Below, in pieces: positions 54,593-64,000 of a stretch of 64,000 bases of DNA; positions within the stretch are counted from its first letter, which is position 1, and every line of letters begins with the position of its first letter. The notes under the pieces were generated by a model. The model had not been told where the DNA came from. It made no database searches and saw only the letters and a list, made by a program, of their open reading frames with translations. The translations under genes and the position numbers were made by a program. The stretch is taken from contig CM022665.1 in assembly GCA_012295275.1 (NCBI GenBank), positions 20,495,650 to 20,559,649 on the forward strand, given 5' to 3'. This DNA is from Chrysomallon squamiferum. Lineage: Eukaryota; Mollusca; Gastropoda; Neomphalida; Peltospiridae.

Positions 54593-54749
54593 GTTTCTCT
54601 ACCTCAAAACGGCAGGAGTAAATAGTAATTCGTGTTGAAGTGGAAACAGCCAGCAAATTACACGACCACTCGTATGGTGAAAATTCAACACAATGTACAA
54701 TGTCTGAACAAGGGATCGTGTAGGTACTTTTCTTCGAATCGTCTGCCAT
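50134..54749 (-). CDS. NUP37: Nucleoporin Nup37, WD40 protein, seven exons
   Basis: Proposed join on the minus strand: 54749-54603, 54283-54159, 53496-53415, 53116-52931, 52013-51832, 51295-51160, 50250-50134. All are GT-AG with matching phases, giving 324 residues (human NUP37 has 326). It aligns along its full length with vertebrate NUP37. Landmarks include IPCSDIVHCVEFSPYEW at the N-terminus, LFTSDL, a GHSDFVNSITFDP and DDLTCRIW blade, SPGMSVCWH, VAQKNGVIR, QVPLMDCDW, a KR-x-x-H-x-D and FRWS stretch, and a closing LTWHLHLPILAVGGD. Nup37 is a beta-propeller in the Nup107-160 (Y) complex of the nuclear pore scaffold and at kinetochores. An upstream in-frame ATG at 54794 would add 15 residues; Met at 54749 matches the family start. 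Introns are rich in tandem repeats. Confidence 0.93.
50264..50455. repeat. 31-40 bp tandem repeat, five copies, in NUP37 intron 6
   Basis: Unit ATTATTTTTCTCTAGATTAA plus CACCATTTCATAAT-like sequence. CTCTAG cores (one CTATAG) lie at 50278, 50315, 50355, 50394 and 50425. It begins 14 bp from the exon 7 acceptor. Confidence 0.88.
50535..50790. repeat. 143-bp two-copy tandem repeat in NUP37 intron 6
   Basis: AAATTTTATCTTAATGTATT through GCCATGTATTCTAGAAACTT (near 50596) recurs as GTCATGTATTCCTTCAAATT (near 50739), each followed by TTCAACACAAACTTTAAC-like sequence. Confidence 0.8.
51160..51295 (-). CDS. NUP37: NUP37 exon 6
   Basis: Residues 241-286, KPIEKRQAHTDGVRRFRWSR and then SLLATIGRPGRQIKVFNTRH. 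Acceptor TTTCAG, donor GTTAGA. Confidence 0.9.
51832..52013 (-). CDS. NUP37: NUP37 exon 5
   Basis: Residues 181-240: ILVAQKNGVIRMFSLHNQQP, RQVPLMDCDWSKHDSLIVGV and NTDWLVFNTS. The acceptor region and first about 30 nt of this exon are repeated in the upstream intron (about 52150-52190). Confidence 0.92.
51987..52480. repeat. About 170-bp tandem repeat, three copies, including the start of NUP37 exon 5
   Basis: The cores AATTAATTAAAAT and CACCATTTAA occur near 52053, 52220 and 52397 (spacing 167 and 177). The first copy contains the real exon 5 acceptor and exon start (plus strand ACTCCATTCTTCTGAGCTAC). The second contains a mutated version (ACTCCATTCTTTTGAACTAC). Confidence 0.88.
52610..52925. 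repeat. 57-66 bp tandem repeat, five copies, beside the NUP37 exon 4 donor
   Basis: Unit with AATGTGACCATATTTAT, AAAATGAAAA and GTCTATTTAGTA. Cores near 52632, 52693, 52759, 52816 and 52881. The array stops about 6 bp from the exon 4 donor. Confidence 0.88.
52931..53116 (-). CDS. NUP37: NUP37 exon 4
   Basis: Residues 119-180: VMKGHSDFVNSITFDPSNGS, TGDDLTCRIWGRDGNVEI and SPGMSVCWHQEEPLK. Contains the clearest WD40 blade (GH to RIW). Confidence 0.93.
53415..53496 (-). CDS. NUP37: NUP37 exon 3
   Basis: Residues 91-118, SFATAEIEMNEHNIHLFTSD and LKENDNIL, matching the LFTSDLQDKNEYK-type segment of human NUP37. Donor GTTTGT is non-optimal. Confidence 0.85.
53510..53768. repeat. Degenerate A-rich tandem repeat in NUP37 intron 2
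   Basis: The words AAAACTTTATTATTAAAACA and ATAATTTTTGAAACTTTA recur about five times at roughly 45-60 bp spacing. Confidence 0.65.
54159..54283 (-). CDS. NUP37: NUP37 exon 2
   Basis: Residues 50-90, EEDAEVDGLEYTQIRDFQTS and SVIAWNPETSLTILPKFL. Matches EEADVEGIQYKTLRTF of human NUP37. Confidence 0.9.
54499..54590. repeat. (GA)n microsatellite in NUP37 intron 1
   Basis: A pure run of about 92 bp. On the coding strand it is (CT)n, beginning only 13 bases downstream of the exon 1 donor. Translation into it explains a Ser-Leu tail on the open frame. Confidence 0.96.
54603..54749 (-). CDS. NUP37: NUP37 exon 1
   Basis: Residues 1-49, starting MADDSKKSTYTIPCSDIVHC and ending SCRFE at donor GTAGAG. 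Its 23-residue spacing from Met to VEF equals that of the human protein, supporting this start. Confidence 0.9.
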
Positions 54750-56900
54750 CGTGCACGTTAATACATTCCCGCCTATCCACTTTTTTGTTTTCATTTATGG
54801 AAACCTAATCCATCCATAGTCATCTCCCTTGAGATATTAAAGCGGTTTTTGCAAAAGAAAATAACTCTCACGCGTAATCTATCATGTGCACAGGCATACA
54901 TACATAAGCATACATTAATTAATAATATTTGGTATGTTGTATTTAGATTAATAACTTTAGACACTGTTTTCCCAGTTTACAAATCCGATATCTTTATCCT
55001 CGATTACTTTTCCATTATGTTTACACTATTTTAACTTGTAAAATGACAAATAAAACGGAACAATAAAAGCGTGGTCTATTTGTTAGGTTTAAAAACGGCA
55101 AAACTCTTCTTTCTGATAAACAAAACAAAATGCCTTAAATACATTTTTGACTATCTAAATTCAAGAGTGAATTTTTGTATTAAACAGTTTATCTTTTGAG
55201 CAACATTTTAAAAAGAGTTTATGGTTGCCATAGAATTGATTACAAAGTAGACAGCCTTTATATAATTACAGTAAAAAACAGATGACTTTACAACATATAT
55301 TTAAAAGTAAACAAACAATCAAATAAATAAATGGCCTCTCTGAATAGCTGGTGTCAATATAATTATCTACAATGTGAATAATTTCGCAAAAGATTACATA
55401 TTTACATTTTTTTTTTTTTTTTTTTTTTTTTTCCCCTATTGGACTTATGGTTCGTGCTGTTCATATAGCAACTGGTCGCACGATGTGGATACCATATTAA
55501 ACTGATGGTTTCTGTGGGGAAGGAAACTGGCCGGTAGTCATAGATTAATTAAACTGATGGTTGTTCAAGGAACGATTCCTTTCGAGTCGACATCATTTCT
55601 CAGTCGTAACATACTCTTACATAAACCTGCAGGCCAACGATGAAAAGAATAATAATAAAAAATAAAATTTAAAAAAAATCCGAGAGATGCTTAATTTTTA
55701 TAAATTACCCCTGTCTGTGATATGTAAATAATACACTGCTGTTCGGTTTATTATTTTATTTATTTATTTATTTATTATTTAATTTTAATTTTAATTTTAA
55801 GTATTATTTTCACTGTCTTAAATATTTCGAACCATAATGCTATGGTGTTTTGTTTACCGATCGAATATTACTACTAAAGGTTTAAAGATGCTGCTGCTAA
55901 TGATGGTTAAAACAATTAATTTAAATGCAGATAAAATAACGTACACTATATTTTATTTATTATGACTATATGTAACATGAGTTCATCATGTCCGGACGAA
56001 CGTACGACTCAATCAACCAGTCTAACTGCAAATTGACATTAACATCGCGTTATTGACTAGCCTTTATTTAATAGAATGAAGAAGAAGCGAAATACACCTT
56101 CAAATATTTATTATTCTTTTTTCTGTTACCGCCATCAGCACGCAACCGTGACGTAGTTAGGAAAGAAAAGATGCAAATAATGTTTTCTATACGTACCATC
56201 TGCACTGTACCGACTGATCGCGGTACAGGCAGTCTAAAATAGCTATATCTCTATCAAAGGACAGTTATACAAATATAATTATAAATATCTTCGCTGCAAT
56301 AGAGGTGTTAATGAAACGGATATTTCTATTTGAGGTTGAAAGACTTCTTATTAAAGCTGTGTTAATGGCAGAATCGTGCTTTGGAATTTTTATTCAGTGT
56401 CGAGAAGACTGTTTCGCTCTGTGAAGAAAGAATTACGTGTGACACACAAACCAACTTTCCCAGCAACTTTTATGTTTGTCCACAGTGTGTGAATGTCCAT
56501 ACTTTAATATCTGCAGTATTAATATATAACATGTTCTTATAAATAACATGTATTTCACAAGCTCGCGGGAAAGCGCATCCAAAGTTGCTTTGGAGAAGGA
56601 CACAAAAGAAACAAGCCGTAATTGTGTGGGGAATGGAATTATTGCGTGTTTTGTCCCAGTTTAATGAAGAAAAGGAAAAATACGGGACAAAAGTAACTGA
56701 GACAGTGCGTGGTTGTTTGGGGTTATTTTTCACATTTTTCTGTAGCTTTGACTGCAGCTGATATGTCGACGTTTGTGTGGAGAAAATGTTACATGCAGCA
56801 GGTCAAGAATCGCCAAGGAATTCACTGAAACCGTGTACGTGGACAGTGGATACAAGTATGTTATCATTATTATTAACATTATCATCATCATAATTATTAC

Positions 56901-56949
<49 letters not shown>

Positions 56950-57050
56950 TATATTTTTTTTATTATTATTATTTTTTTTTATCATCATCATCACCATTAT
57001 TATTAGTAATTTTTATTTTTAAATTTGTTTTTGAGGGCATGGAGACTTCG

Positions 57051-57054
<4 letters not shown>

Positions 57055-57111
<57 letters not shown>
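57055..57111. repeat. (CT)n microsatellite
   Basis: A pure run of about 57 bp; a (GA)n run in inverted orientation follows about 375 bp later. Confidence 0.95.
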
Positions 57112-57115
<4 letters not shown>

Positions 57116-57482
57116 GTCCTCTTTGAGCTGTGTTTATTCTAATTCTGAAATGCGGAGCAAACGTCCAAAAATGAACGCATACACCTGTCAGAAAAGATAT
57201 TTATGTACGACACAATTATTATTTTCAGTGAAATACTTAATATGCGATTTTTATAATTATTTTTATGAATTTGTCATTTTACTAAATTTTGTTTAACTTT
57301 GAAGTTTTTTATTTTTTATTATTATTATTTTTTAAAATATTTATTTTGCTTAAGGTTATAAATTCCGCCATTTTTAATGCATTCGCTTAATACATTCCGT
57401 AGATAAAATTTGATTTTTATTGACAGACGTCTTTAAAAATAGGGTTTTCTAGAAAACAAATATAAACTGTTAATATTGTTCT

Positions 57483-57485
<3 letters not shown>

Positions 57486-57551
<66 letters not shown>
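57486..57551. repeat. (GA)n microsatellite
   Basis: A pure run of about 66 bp, complementary to the CT tract at 57055-57111. Confidence 0.95.
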
Positions 57552-57553
<2 letters not shown>

Positions 57554-58954
57554 AATAATAAATAAATAAAATTCTTTTTTTATGTTATTACCAACTGCCT
57601 GATATATTTCTATAATACAGTATGCACATTTTAGTTAAAAGAACAGTAATGCAATTCAGTATAAAGTAATACACAGGATAAATAAAATTATTTTATTTAA
57701 CTGTATATTTTGTCCTGTATATTAACTGCATTTCTTGTTACAATCGTTCTTCTAATTTCTTTTTCAAACCGTTTTTAGTGGAAAAATAACTAAGACGAAT
57801 TAAAAACACCATGGTATGTTCTTAATTATTTTTAACTTCAGTAAAATGAATATTGGTGCCGATGTCACAACGAATTTTAATAACAGTTATAAAGTGAATT
57901 GTATAAAGATAATGCGATGAAGAAAGATCACTATCATAATTCCGAGAACTGCTCTGAAAACACATCGTTTTTCTTCGTGAATTTCCGCGAACACCTGCGC
58001 ACGAACCGATTCGTAAGTAGGGAATTTAAATCAACCGAATAACCTTACTTCTAAAAAGCTTTCATTTTTAAATAATTTATAACCTTATATACATATAAAC
58101 AAAACAAAAATAACAACGTTTAAAGCAGAAATGTTAAGGCGTCACAGGTGACAGATTCCTGTTCAAGGAACGGAGCAAGAATATTGAACAGGGGAGGGCG
58201 TGGCGACCATGCAATCCCTGTTTGTCGAGTTTTACAAATGTAGAAGGAAGAGTCGACTCTGTTAGATATCATTTTTAATTTAATTTTTATTTATTTATTT
58301 TTTTAATTTTTTTCTGCAAATTAGAATATCAGATTTGCATATCTTAATAAACCAATGGATGAATATTGATTCAGTGATGCATCCATATATTTTATTATTA
58401 ACAATTATTGGCTGTCAGTTAACTTAATGATGTGAGAGAAGAAACTATGTATTGATGAGATCTGATCGTGTGGCCTATCAAGTCTCACAACTCCTTTCTA
58501 AACACTTGGCTAAATCTCGCCATTCTGCTCCCGTTGAAAGAGATTTGAAATAAATTTAAAAACCCAACCCCAAAGACCGAAATATTACTTCTTTCTTTCT
58601 TTAAAAATAAATAAATAAATACTTGAGGCCATCATTATCTGAAATAGGTCTAGAATCCTTCAGACCAATCCTAGATCTGCTCCTGGCACAAATGAATGGT
58701 CCATTCTAAACTTCAGCTGCGGGACGCTATTGTTGTTAAAAACAAATTGTTCGTTTTGTTGTGGAATTGATTTACGGTTCCGTACACATAGCCGTCAGAG
58801 CTACTTGATGAAATGTTAAGTTGTGTTAAAGATAATCAATACGAAGAGATGAACACTAAAAATAATCTACGTTTAACAATAACCGAACAACATTATCAGT
58901 TCGTGCTGTTAATGCATATTTTATTGTACACTGTTTGAATATGAACACGTACGA

Positions 58955-58993
<39 letters not shown>

Positions 58994-59203
58994 CTATAAC
59001 AAGTTATTTTTAGTCTAATGATATCTTCTATTATTATTATTATTCTGATTCTCATTATTATTACTACTGTTTTAAATTATTATTCTGATTACTATTATTA
59101 TTATTGTTATTATTACTATTACTATTATGATCACCATCACTGTCATCATCATCATTATCATTATTATTTATTTTTTATTATTATCATTATCATTATTATT
59201 CAC

Positions 59204-59243
<40 letters not shown>

Positions 59244-60664
59244 TAAAAAAAAAAAAAAAAAAAAAATAAACAATGGACCTTAGCTAAAATAACATAATTT
59301 TTTAAGTAAAAATAAAAAGTATATTTCTGTTAATATATCGAAATTACCAATGTGTTATATTATTATTATTGTGTTAATATTTTAACACCGATATTGGAAT
59401 ATGCGCGAACGTGTTCGAATGACTTTTAGTTATGACACTCTGTTATTGTTTTGTATTCAGTTTGCAATTTACTTGTTACATACACCGTAACGATGTTTAC
59501 ATTTACTCCGAGGAGACGTATGTCATTATCATTATCATTCCATTTACTGAAAATCTAAATTACGTAAACTGGGCACAACACTGGTAATAACGTCATATTT
59601 TATTTATTACGTAACAAACGTTACAGGGGAAGCGGAACAAATGTCAGAAATCAGTTGGAGTGAAAAACTGTCGGCTGCGACACTATTGTTTGAGAACGAG
59701 TTAATTATTGATATCTGATATTTTCTTTCGTTGTTATAAAATCTGATACAATTAGCGTCTGGTGACTGGTATTTGTAGTTCACTGTTAGCCAAGTGTCAG
59801 ATCTGAAGTACACGTAATCTTGTCGTTTTTGTTTTTAACACAAAGATAATGATTAAATAACGATCTAGTAAATATTGAATTTTGGTTTTTTGTTTAAGTC
59901 AGTGTGCGTCTATGCTTGCATTTGTGTGTGTGTGAGAGAAAGAGAAAAAACGAATAAAGATAAAGGTGTCATGAGCTGATATACATTATATACAGATACA
60001 CAGATATATGCACAGGCATATAAATATACGATTTAAATTTAACTTCAAATTTCAGTTCTCCAAATGAATATTAGCATATCACTTTCATTTTATTCTTCCC
60101 TGCTATTGTCGTTAATGTTTTACCTGTCACAATCGACAACGATACTTTTTGTTTGTTTGTTTGTTGTTGTTATTGTTGTCCTATTCCATCAAGTATTGAG
60201 ATATGGCGAGGTACAGAAGTTTTCAAATTTATTTATTTATTTATTTATTTTAATAATAATAATAATAATAATAATAATTAATAGTTTTAGTAGTAGTAAT
60301 AGTAGAATTGTGGTTGTTGCTGTAGTAGTTGTAATGTTATTGTTGTTTTTGTTGTTGTTGTTATTAATATTATTTAATATGAGACTGGATGAAAACTATA
60401 AAAATGTTGTAAATTTTCAAACTCTGATATCACCTCCACCATCCACTAAGTCTTGTGAATTAAGAAGTGGATAGAACAAAACAGTAGTAGTAGTAGTGGT
60501 GGTGGTAGTGGTAGTAGTAGTAGTACTAGTAGTATTAGGTCTATCTTCAATTACAAAAAATCCACATTACTACTGTTAATATTGATATATTTTGTCTCAT
60601 AGCTAAGATGGCCACGATGTCGACGAAAACACCTTTATCATTATCATTATTATAGATATCATCA

Positions 60665-60716
<52 letters not shown>

Positions 60717-61619
60717 CACCGTCATTATTATTATTATTTGTTGTTATCATCATCATCATCATCATCATCATTATCGTCGTTGTTGTTGTTATAATGTCCT
60801 TGTACACAACCAAACTGAATTCATGTCTTTTTAATTATGAAAGCAGCTCTTTTCTTATCAGTACGACTTGTTTTCACTCGTTAACATACATTTTAATTTT
60901 TCATCGTTTAGATGAATCCAGAGGAAATTGCTCTAATTAAAAGGATTACGTTTTTTTTTTCTTACAAGTTATTTATAAACAAGTAGGTCGTCGTCCACAG
61001 TAATCTCGAAGATAATAAGTCTCAGTAAGTGTTATCGTATTAGTTGTAAAAGTGATGGTGATGATGGTGGTGGTAGTGGTAGCGTCAGTGGCAGTAGTAG
61101 TAACAGTATAAAGAGTAATAGTATGGACTACAAGCAGCAGAACTGCAGCAGTAATGTTAGAACTATTGGAGATAGTGGGTGTTGTGGTCGTCGTAGAAGT
61201 AGTAGCAGCAGAAAAAGCTTGTGTTAGTGGCAGTAGTAGTTGTAGTAATAGTAACACTAGTAGTAGTAGTGGCTAATACTATTATTATTGCTATCATTTT
61301 ATTATATTTACTTCTTTAGCTGCTACTGCCACGATTACAGTTTTTTTCTACTACTACTACTACAAATCTCGGCCCTTTTGATTATTTGTTTCTATTTTTT
61401 TTTTCTTTATTTTCTTTTCTTTTTTTTTATTAAAAAAAAAATTCATAAAATAATAATAATAATAATAAAGACAGTAATCGAGCTCTCTATTCAACTCAAC
61501 ATATTATAATATTAAAACGTCTTAGGAGAGAGAGAGAGAGAAAAATAAACAAATGACATAACGAAAATAAATATTATATATATATTATCTCAACGAAATA
61601 TAAAGAAACGGTGTGGTCC

Positions 61620-61690
61620 GCGCTAAAACGACTTCTTCCGGTGTACAGCGTTCGTTGGTTCTTTGTATATCCCGTCAACGGAAGTGGGCG
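61620..61690 (+). promoter_or_regulatory. Promoter-like cluster with two inverted ETS words
   Basis: CTTCCGG at 61635-61641 and GGAAGTG at 61680-61686 are ETS-type sites in a locally CpG-containing block (GTCCGCGC, CGTTCG). It may be a promoter of a rightward gene, possibly the one starting at 63945. Weak evidence. Confidence 0.25.
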
Positions 61691-62164
61691 CATCTATCAA
61701 TGATTGATTAAACGAGGTTGTTTTATTTTTCTGGCTCTGTGAAGAGATAATCGTTTATCGATCCGCTGATTGTGTTTGTTGTTGTCAACAGCTATCGTCG
61801 TCACTGTGAATGCAATCAGTTAAACATCAACAAAACAATCCACGCCTGACAACAGTGTCCGTTTCTCTCTGCATATTCATCTCTTTATCTATCTGTTTAT
61901 CTCTCTATCCTTTATCCATCTGTTTATCACCCTGTCTGTATGTCTATCTGTCTGTTAGTCTGTATATCAGTTAATTTATCTGTTTGTCTATTTATCCATG
62001 TACAGTAATCTTTTTATCTATCTGTTTATGTCTCTGTATGGCCCTGTCTGTCTAACTTTATATCTGTAACTATTTGTCAGTTAATCGTTCTCTTTTTCTG
62101 TGTGTCGATCTGTCTGCCTGCTTTTAAATAAATATATCTATTTATAAGCCTTTCTTTCTACCTG

Positions 62165-62165
62165 C

Positions 62166-62231
<66 letters not shown>

Positions 62232-62285
62232 GTCTGTGTCTGTCTGTCTATCTATCTATCTATCTGTCTGTCTATCTATCTATCT
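62165..62285. repeat. (TATC)n microsatellite
   Basis: TATC units with a few TGTC interruptions over about 120 bp, followed by a TA run. Confidence 0.95.
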
Positions 62286-63214
62286 ATATATATATATATA
62301 TATTTATATCAGTGGCGGGTGCATATACACAATAGGTAGAAATCACAAGGTAACTGTTAGACAGAAAACTACAGAGCGATAGAGGTAGTGACAGCGAGAG
62401 AGAGAAGAAGATAGGTAGATACACATACATACATAGAGACAGACAGATATATAGATAAACAGATGGATAGGTAGACAGGTAGATAAATAGATAGACATGT
62501 AGACTAATAGAGAGATAGAGGTAGATAGATAGATAAATAGATAGACATGTAGACTAATAGAGAGATAGAGGTAGATAGATAGATAAATAGAAGGAAAAAG
62601 ATAAAGAGATAAAAAGAGAGTAAGAGAGAGAGATAGACAGAGGGGAATAGATTGAAAGAAAAATGGACAGACTGAATTTTAAGGAGGAAGAGAGAAAAAA
62701 GAAGAGACAGAGAGAGATAGTCTGCAATATATTAGTAATAAATGTATACGGCTCACAAGCAATAAATACTGTATACAAAGCAAACATTTACCTCATCACT
62801 GACACGCAGATTAAAATCACATTGTCTTAATACAGTCAATTTCGTTATCTCTTCGTTTGTTTTCCTGACTCGACGTCAGCGACACCTGGTTACCGCCAAA
62901 CAAAGGCCTCTGCTTTCATAACTTCATTACGGCAGGAACGATCTAATATTAATACAACACGACTCGTTAATTAACTCAGGGTTGATCTCAGGTCGGCGAT
63001 CACAATGAACACTGGCTCGAACGTTTCTCTCACGTTGACTTTCTGATACTTGGACGTTTCGTGAGAAAAAACAAAAAACAACTTGTAGTTATTTTTCATT
63101 ACAGAGCTTCAAGAGGCTGCCAGTACGTTCATGGGTGGGTTTTTACTTTATATACACTCTGAGTGAGTTTACAAGTTCAGTGCGTATGTGTGTATATATG
63201 TGTTTGAGACTGAA

Positions 63215-63660
63215 TGTATGTATGTATGTGTAAATGTAAGTATGAATTATATTTGTGCATATATATGTATGTGTGTATGTATGTGCGCATTATATGTGTG
63301 TGTATGTATGTATGTATGTATGTGTGTATGTATGCACGTACGTATGTATTTGTGTATGTGTTCATATATACACACACACACACACAAATACGTACGTGCA
63401 TACGTACAAACACACATATTTATATATACATACACACACACGCATATATATATATATATATATATATACAGACACACACAAATACATAGGTACGTGCATA
63501 CTTACACACATATACATAAACGCACACATACATACATAGACATGTACGTACCTATGTATGTGAGTCTACGTGTGCATGTACGTATACAATATATATGTAA
63601 ATACATGTAGTTGTATTTATGTATTTGTATATATGTGTATGTATGTGTGTATGTCTATGT
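63215..63660. repeat. TATG/TACA repeats arranged as imperfect palindromes
   Basis: TATG/TG-rich sequence turns into ACAC/TACA-rich sequence around 63367, so left and right halves are complementary. A second inverted pair occurs at about 63483-63503 and 63540-63560. Open frames (Cys-Val-Tyr, His-Thr) on both strands are artefacts. Confidence 0.85.
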
Positions 63661-63944
63661 ATATATAAATATATATAAGTTATGTGTGAATATGCATACC
63701 TACATTCTCTAAACTATTTACAGATTGTGGTATAACACAAACAATACGGTTGTTAAATTTCTGATATGGTCAATATATCGAACAGTGCTGGAGACAGCTG
63801 CGTGTAACATGAATGTAGAGTCAATATTTATTCACGAGACAACTTCTTTTTGTCAAACACGTGCTAAAAGTTAGCGGTGGCTGGAATATATCGAGATATG
63901 GATCGCTCCTGGTCAGTGTGTGGTTTAGTCTCTGATAAAACACG

Positions 63945-64000
63945 ATGTCTGTAGAAGATGATGTCATATTAAAACTATTTCTACAAGATATTCAAATCAC
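63945..64000 (+). CDS. Possible start of a gene cut by the window edge
   Basis: ATG at 63945 (context ACACGATGT) opens 18 codons to the edge, reading MSVEDDVILKLFLQDIQI, an ordinary non-repetitive N-terminus. The sequence just before it is also non-repetitive, after 500 bp of simple repeats. An acceptor-like GTTTAG lies about 16 bp upstream. No family can be assigned from this length. Confidence 0.35.
   Translation, partial: MSVEDDVILKLFLQDIQI

Larger units (their letters stand above)
54750..63944. other. Gene-poor region with simple repeats
   Basis: About 9.2 kb upstream of NUP37 without a recognisable exon. It holds T runs (55405-55431), TTA (56908-56948), CT (57055-57111), GA (57486-57551), TAAA (58960-58992), TTA and AAT in inverted order (59025-59241), GTA/GGT (60484-60535), TTA/CAT (60660-60775), TATC (62165-62285), AGAT-type repeats (62450-62585) and TATG/CACA repeats (63215-63660). 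Mixed-composition stretches (56140-56460, 58140-58260, 58400-58560) are unassigned. A promoter-like cluster lies at 61620-61690. Confidence 0.5.

Noticed and set aside
50134-54749. Assignment as EIPR1/TSSC1 or another WD40 gene
   Set aside because: The SPGMSVCWH and QVPLM-type motifs, the length of 324 residues and the N- and C-termini fit NUP37 across the whole protein.
56205-56228. 8-bp inverted repeat CTGTACCG/CGGTACAG
   Set aside because: Too short to be meaningful alone, with no nearby gene.

Overview
The window is animal nuclear DNA, most likely from a mollusc and probably a gastropod. The evidence is AT-rich sequence, very long (CT)n, (TTA)n and (GT)n tracts, genes split into short exons with GT-AG introns, metazoan-only gene families, and a decayed block resembling (from memory) an abundant molluscan SINE. 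The species call is inference. No prokaryotic or phage gene system was seen.

Layout. Positions 325-552 look like the last exon of a rightward gene that begins outside the window. Two related single-exon genes of unknown function lie head to head at 5530-5916 (minus) and 9036-9434 (plus), with an internally deleted pogo/Tigger transposon (8127-8824) between them. A two-exon rhodopsin-like GPCR gene follows (10896-13547, plus), then a roughly 60-bp tandem array carrying CACGTG E-boxes (about 13748-14375). An ODF3/CIMAP-type sperm-tail protein with PGP repeats is encoded in four exons on the minus strand (23475 to 18495), with an RFX X-box-like site upstream. A 14-exon gene for a CD2AP/CIN85 (SH3KBP1) adaptor runs on the plus strand (27229-41853). 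Its joined reading frame is 684 codons with consistent phases throughout. It is followed by about 8 kb without genes, possibly a long 3' UTR. The seven-exon nucleoporin gene NUP37 lies tail to tail with it on the minus strand (54749 to 50134; 324 codons). From 54.8 to 63.9 kb I see only repeats and unassigned sequence. A possible new gene starts at 63945 and runs off the right edge.

The most unusual signal is in the introns. In the SH3KBP1-like gene, in NUP37, and possibly in the first gene, introns contain tandem duplications of about 28-170 bp that sit on, or start at, exon-intron boundaries. They therefore carry extra copies of splice sites. The clearest case is five donor copies spaced exactly 28 bp apart at the end of exon 5 of the SH3KBP1-like gene. 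Most of the remaining sequence is simple repeat; the many long open frames inside it (poly-Leu, poly-Val, poly-Asn, Cys-Val) are artefacts.

The genes do not form a pathway. ODF3 is a sperm/cilium protein, and the two small paralogues have features compatible with, but not proving, a similar setting.
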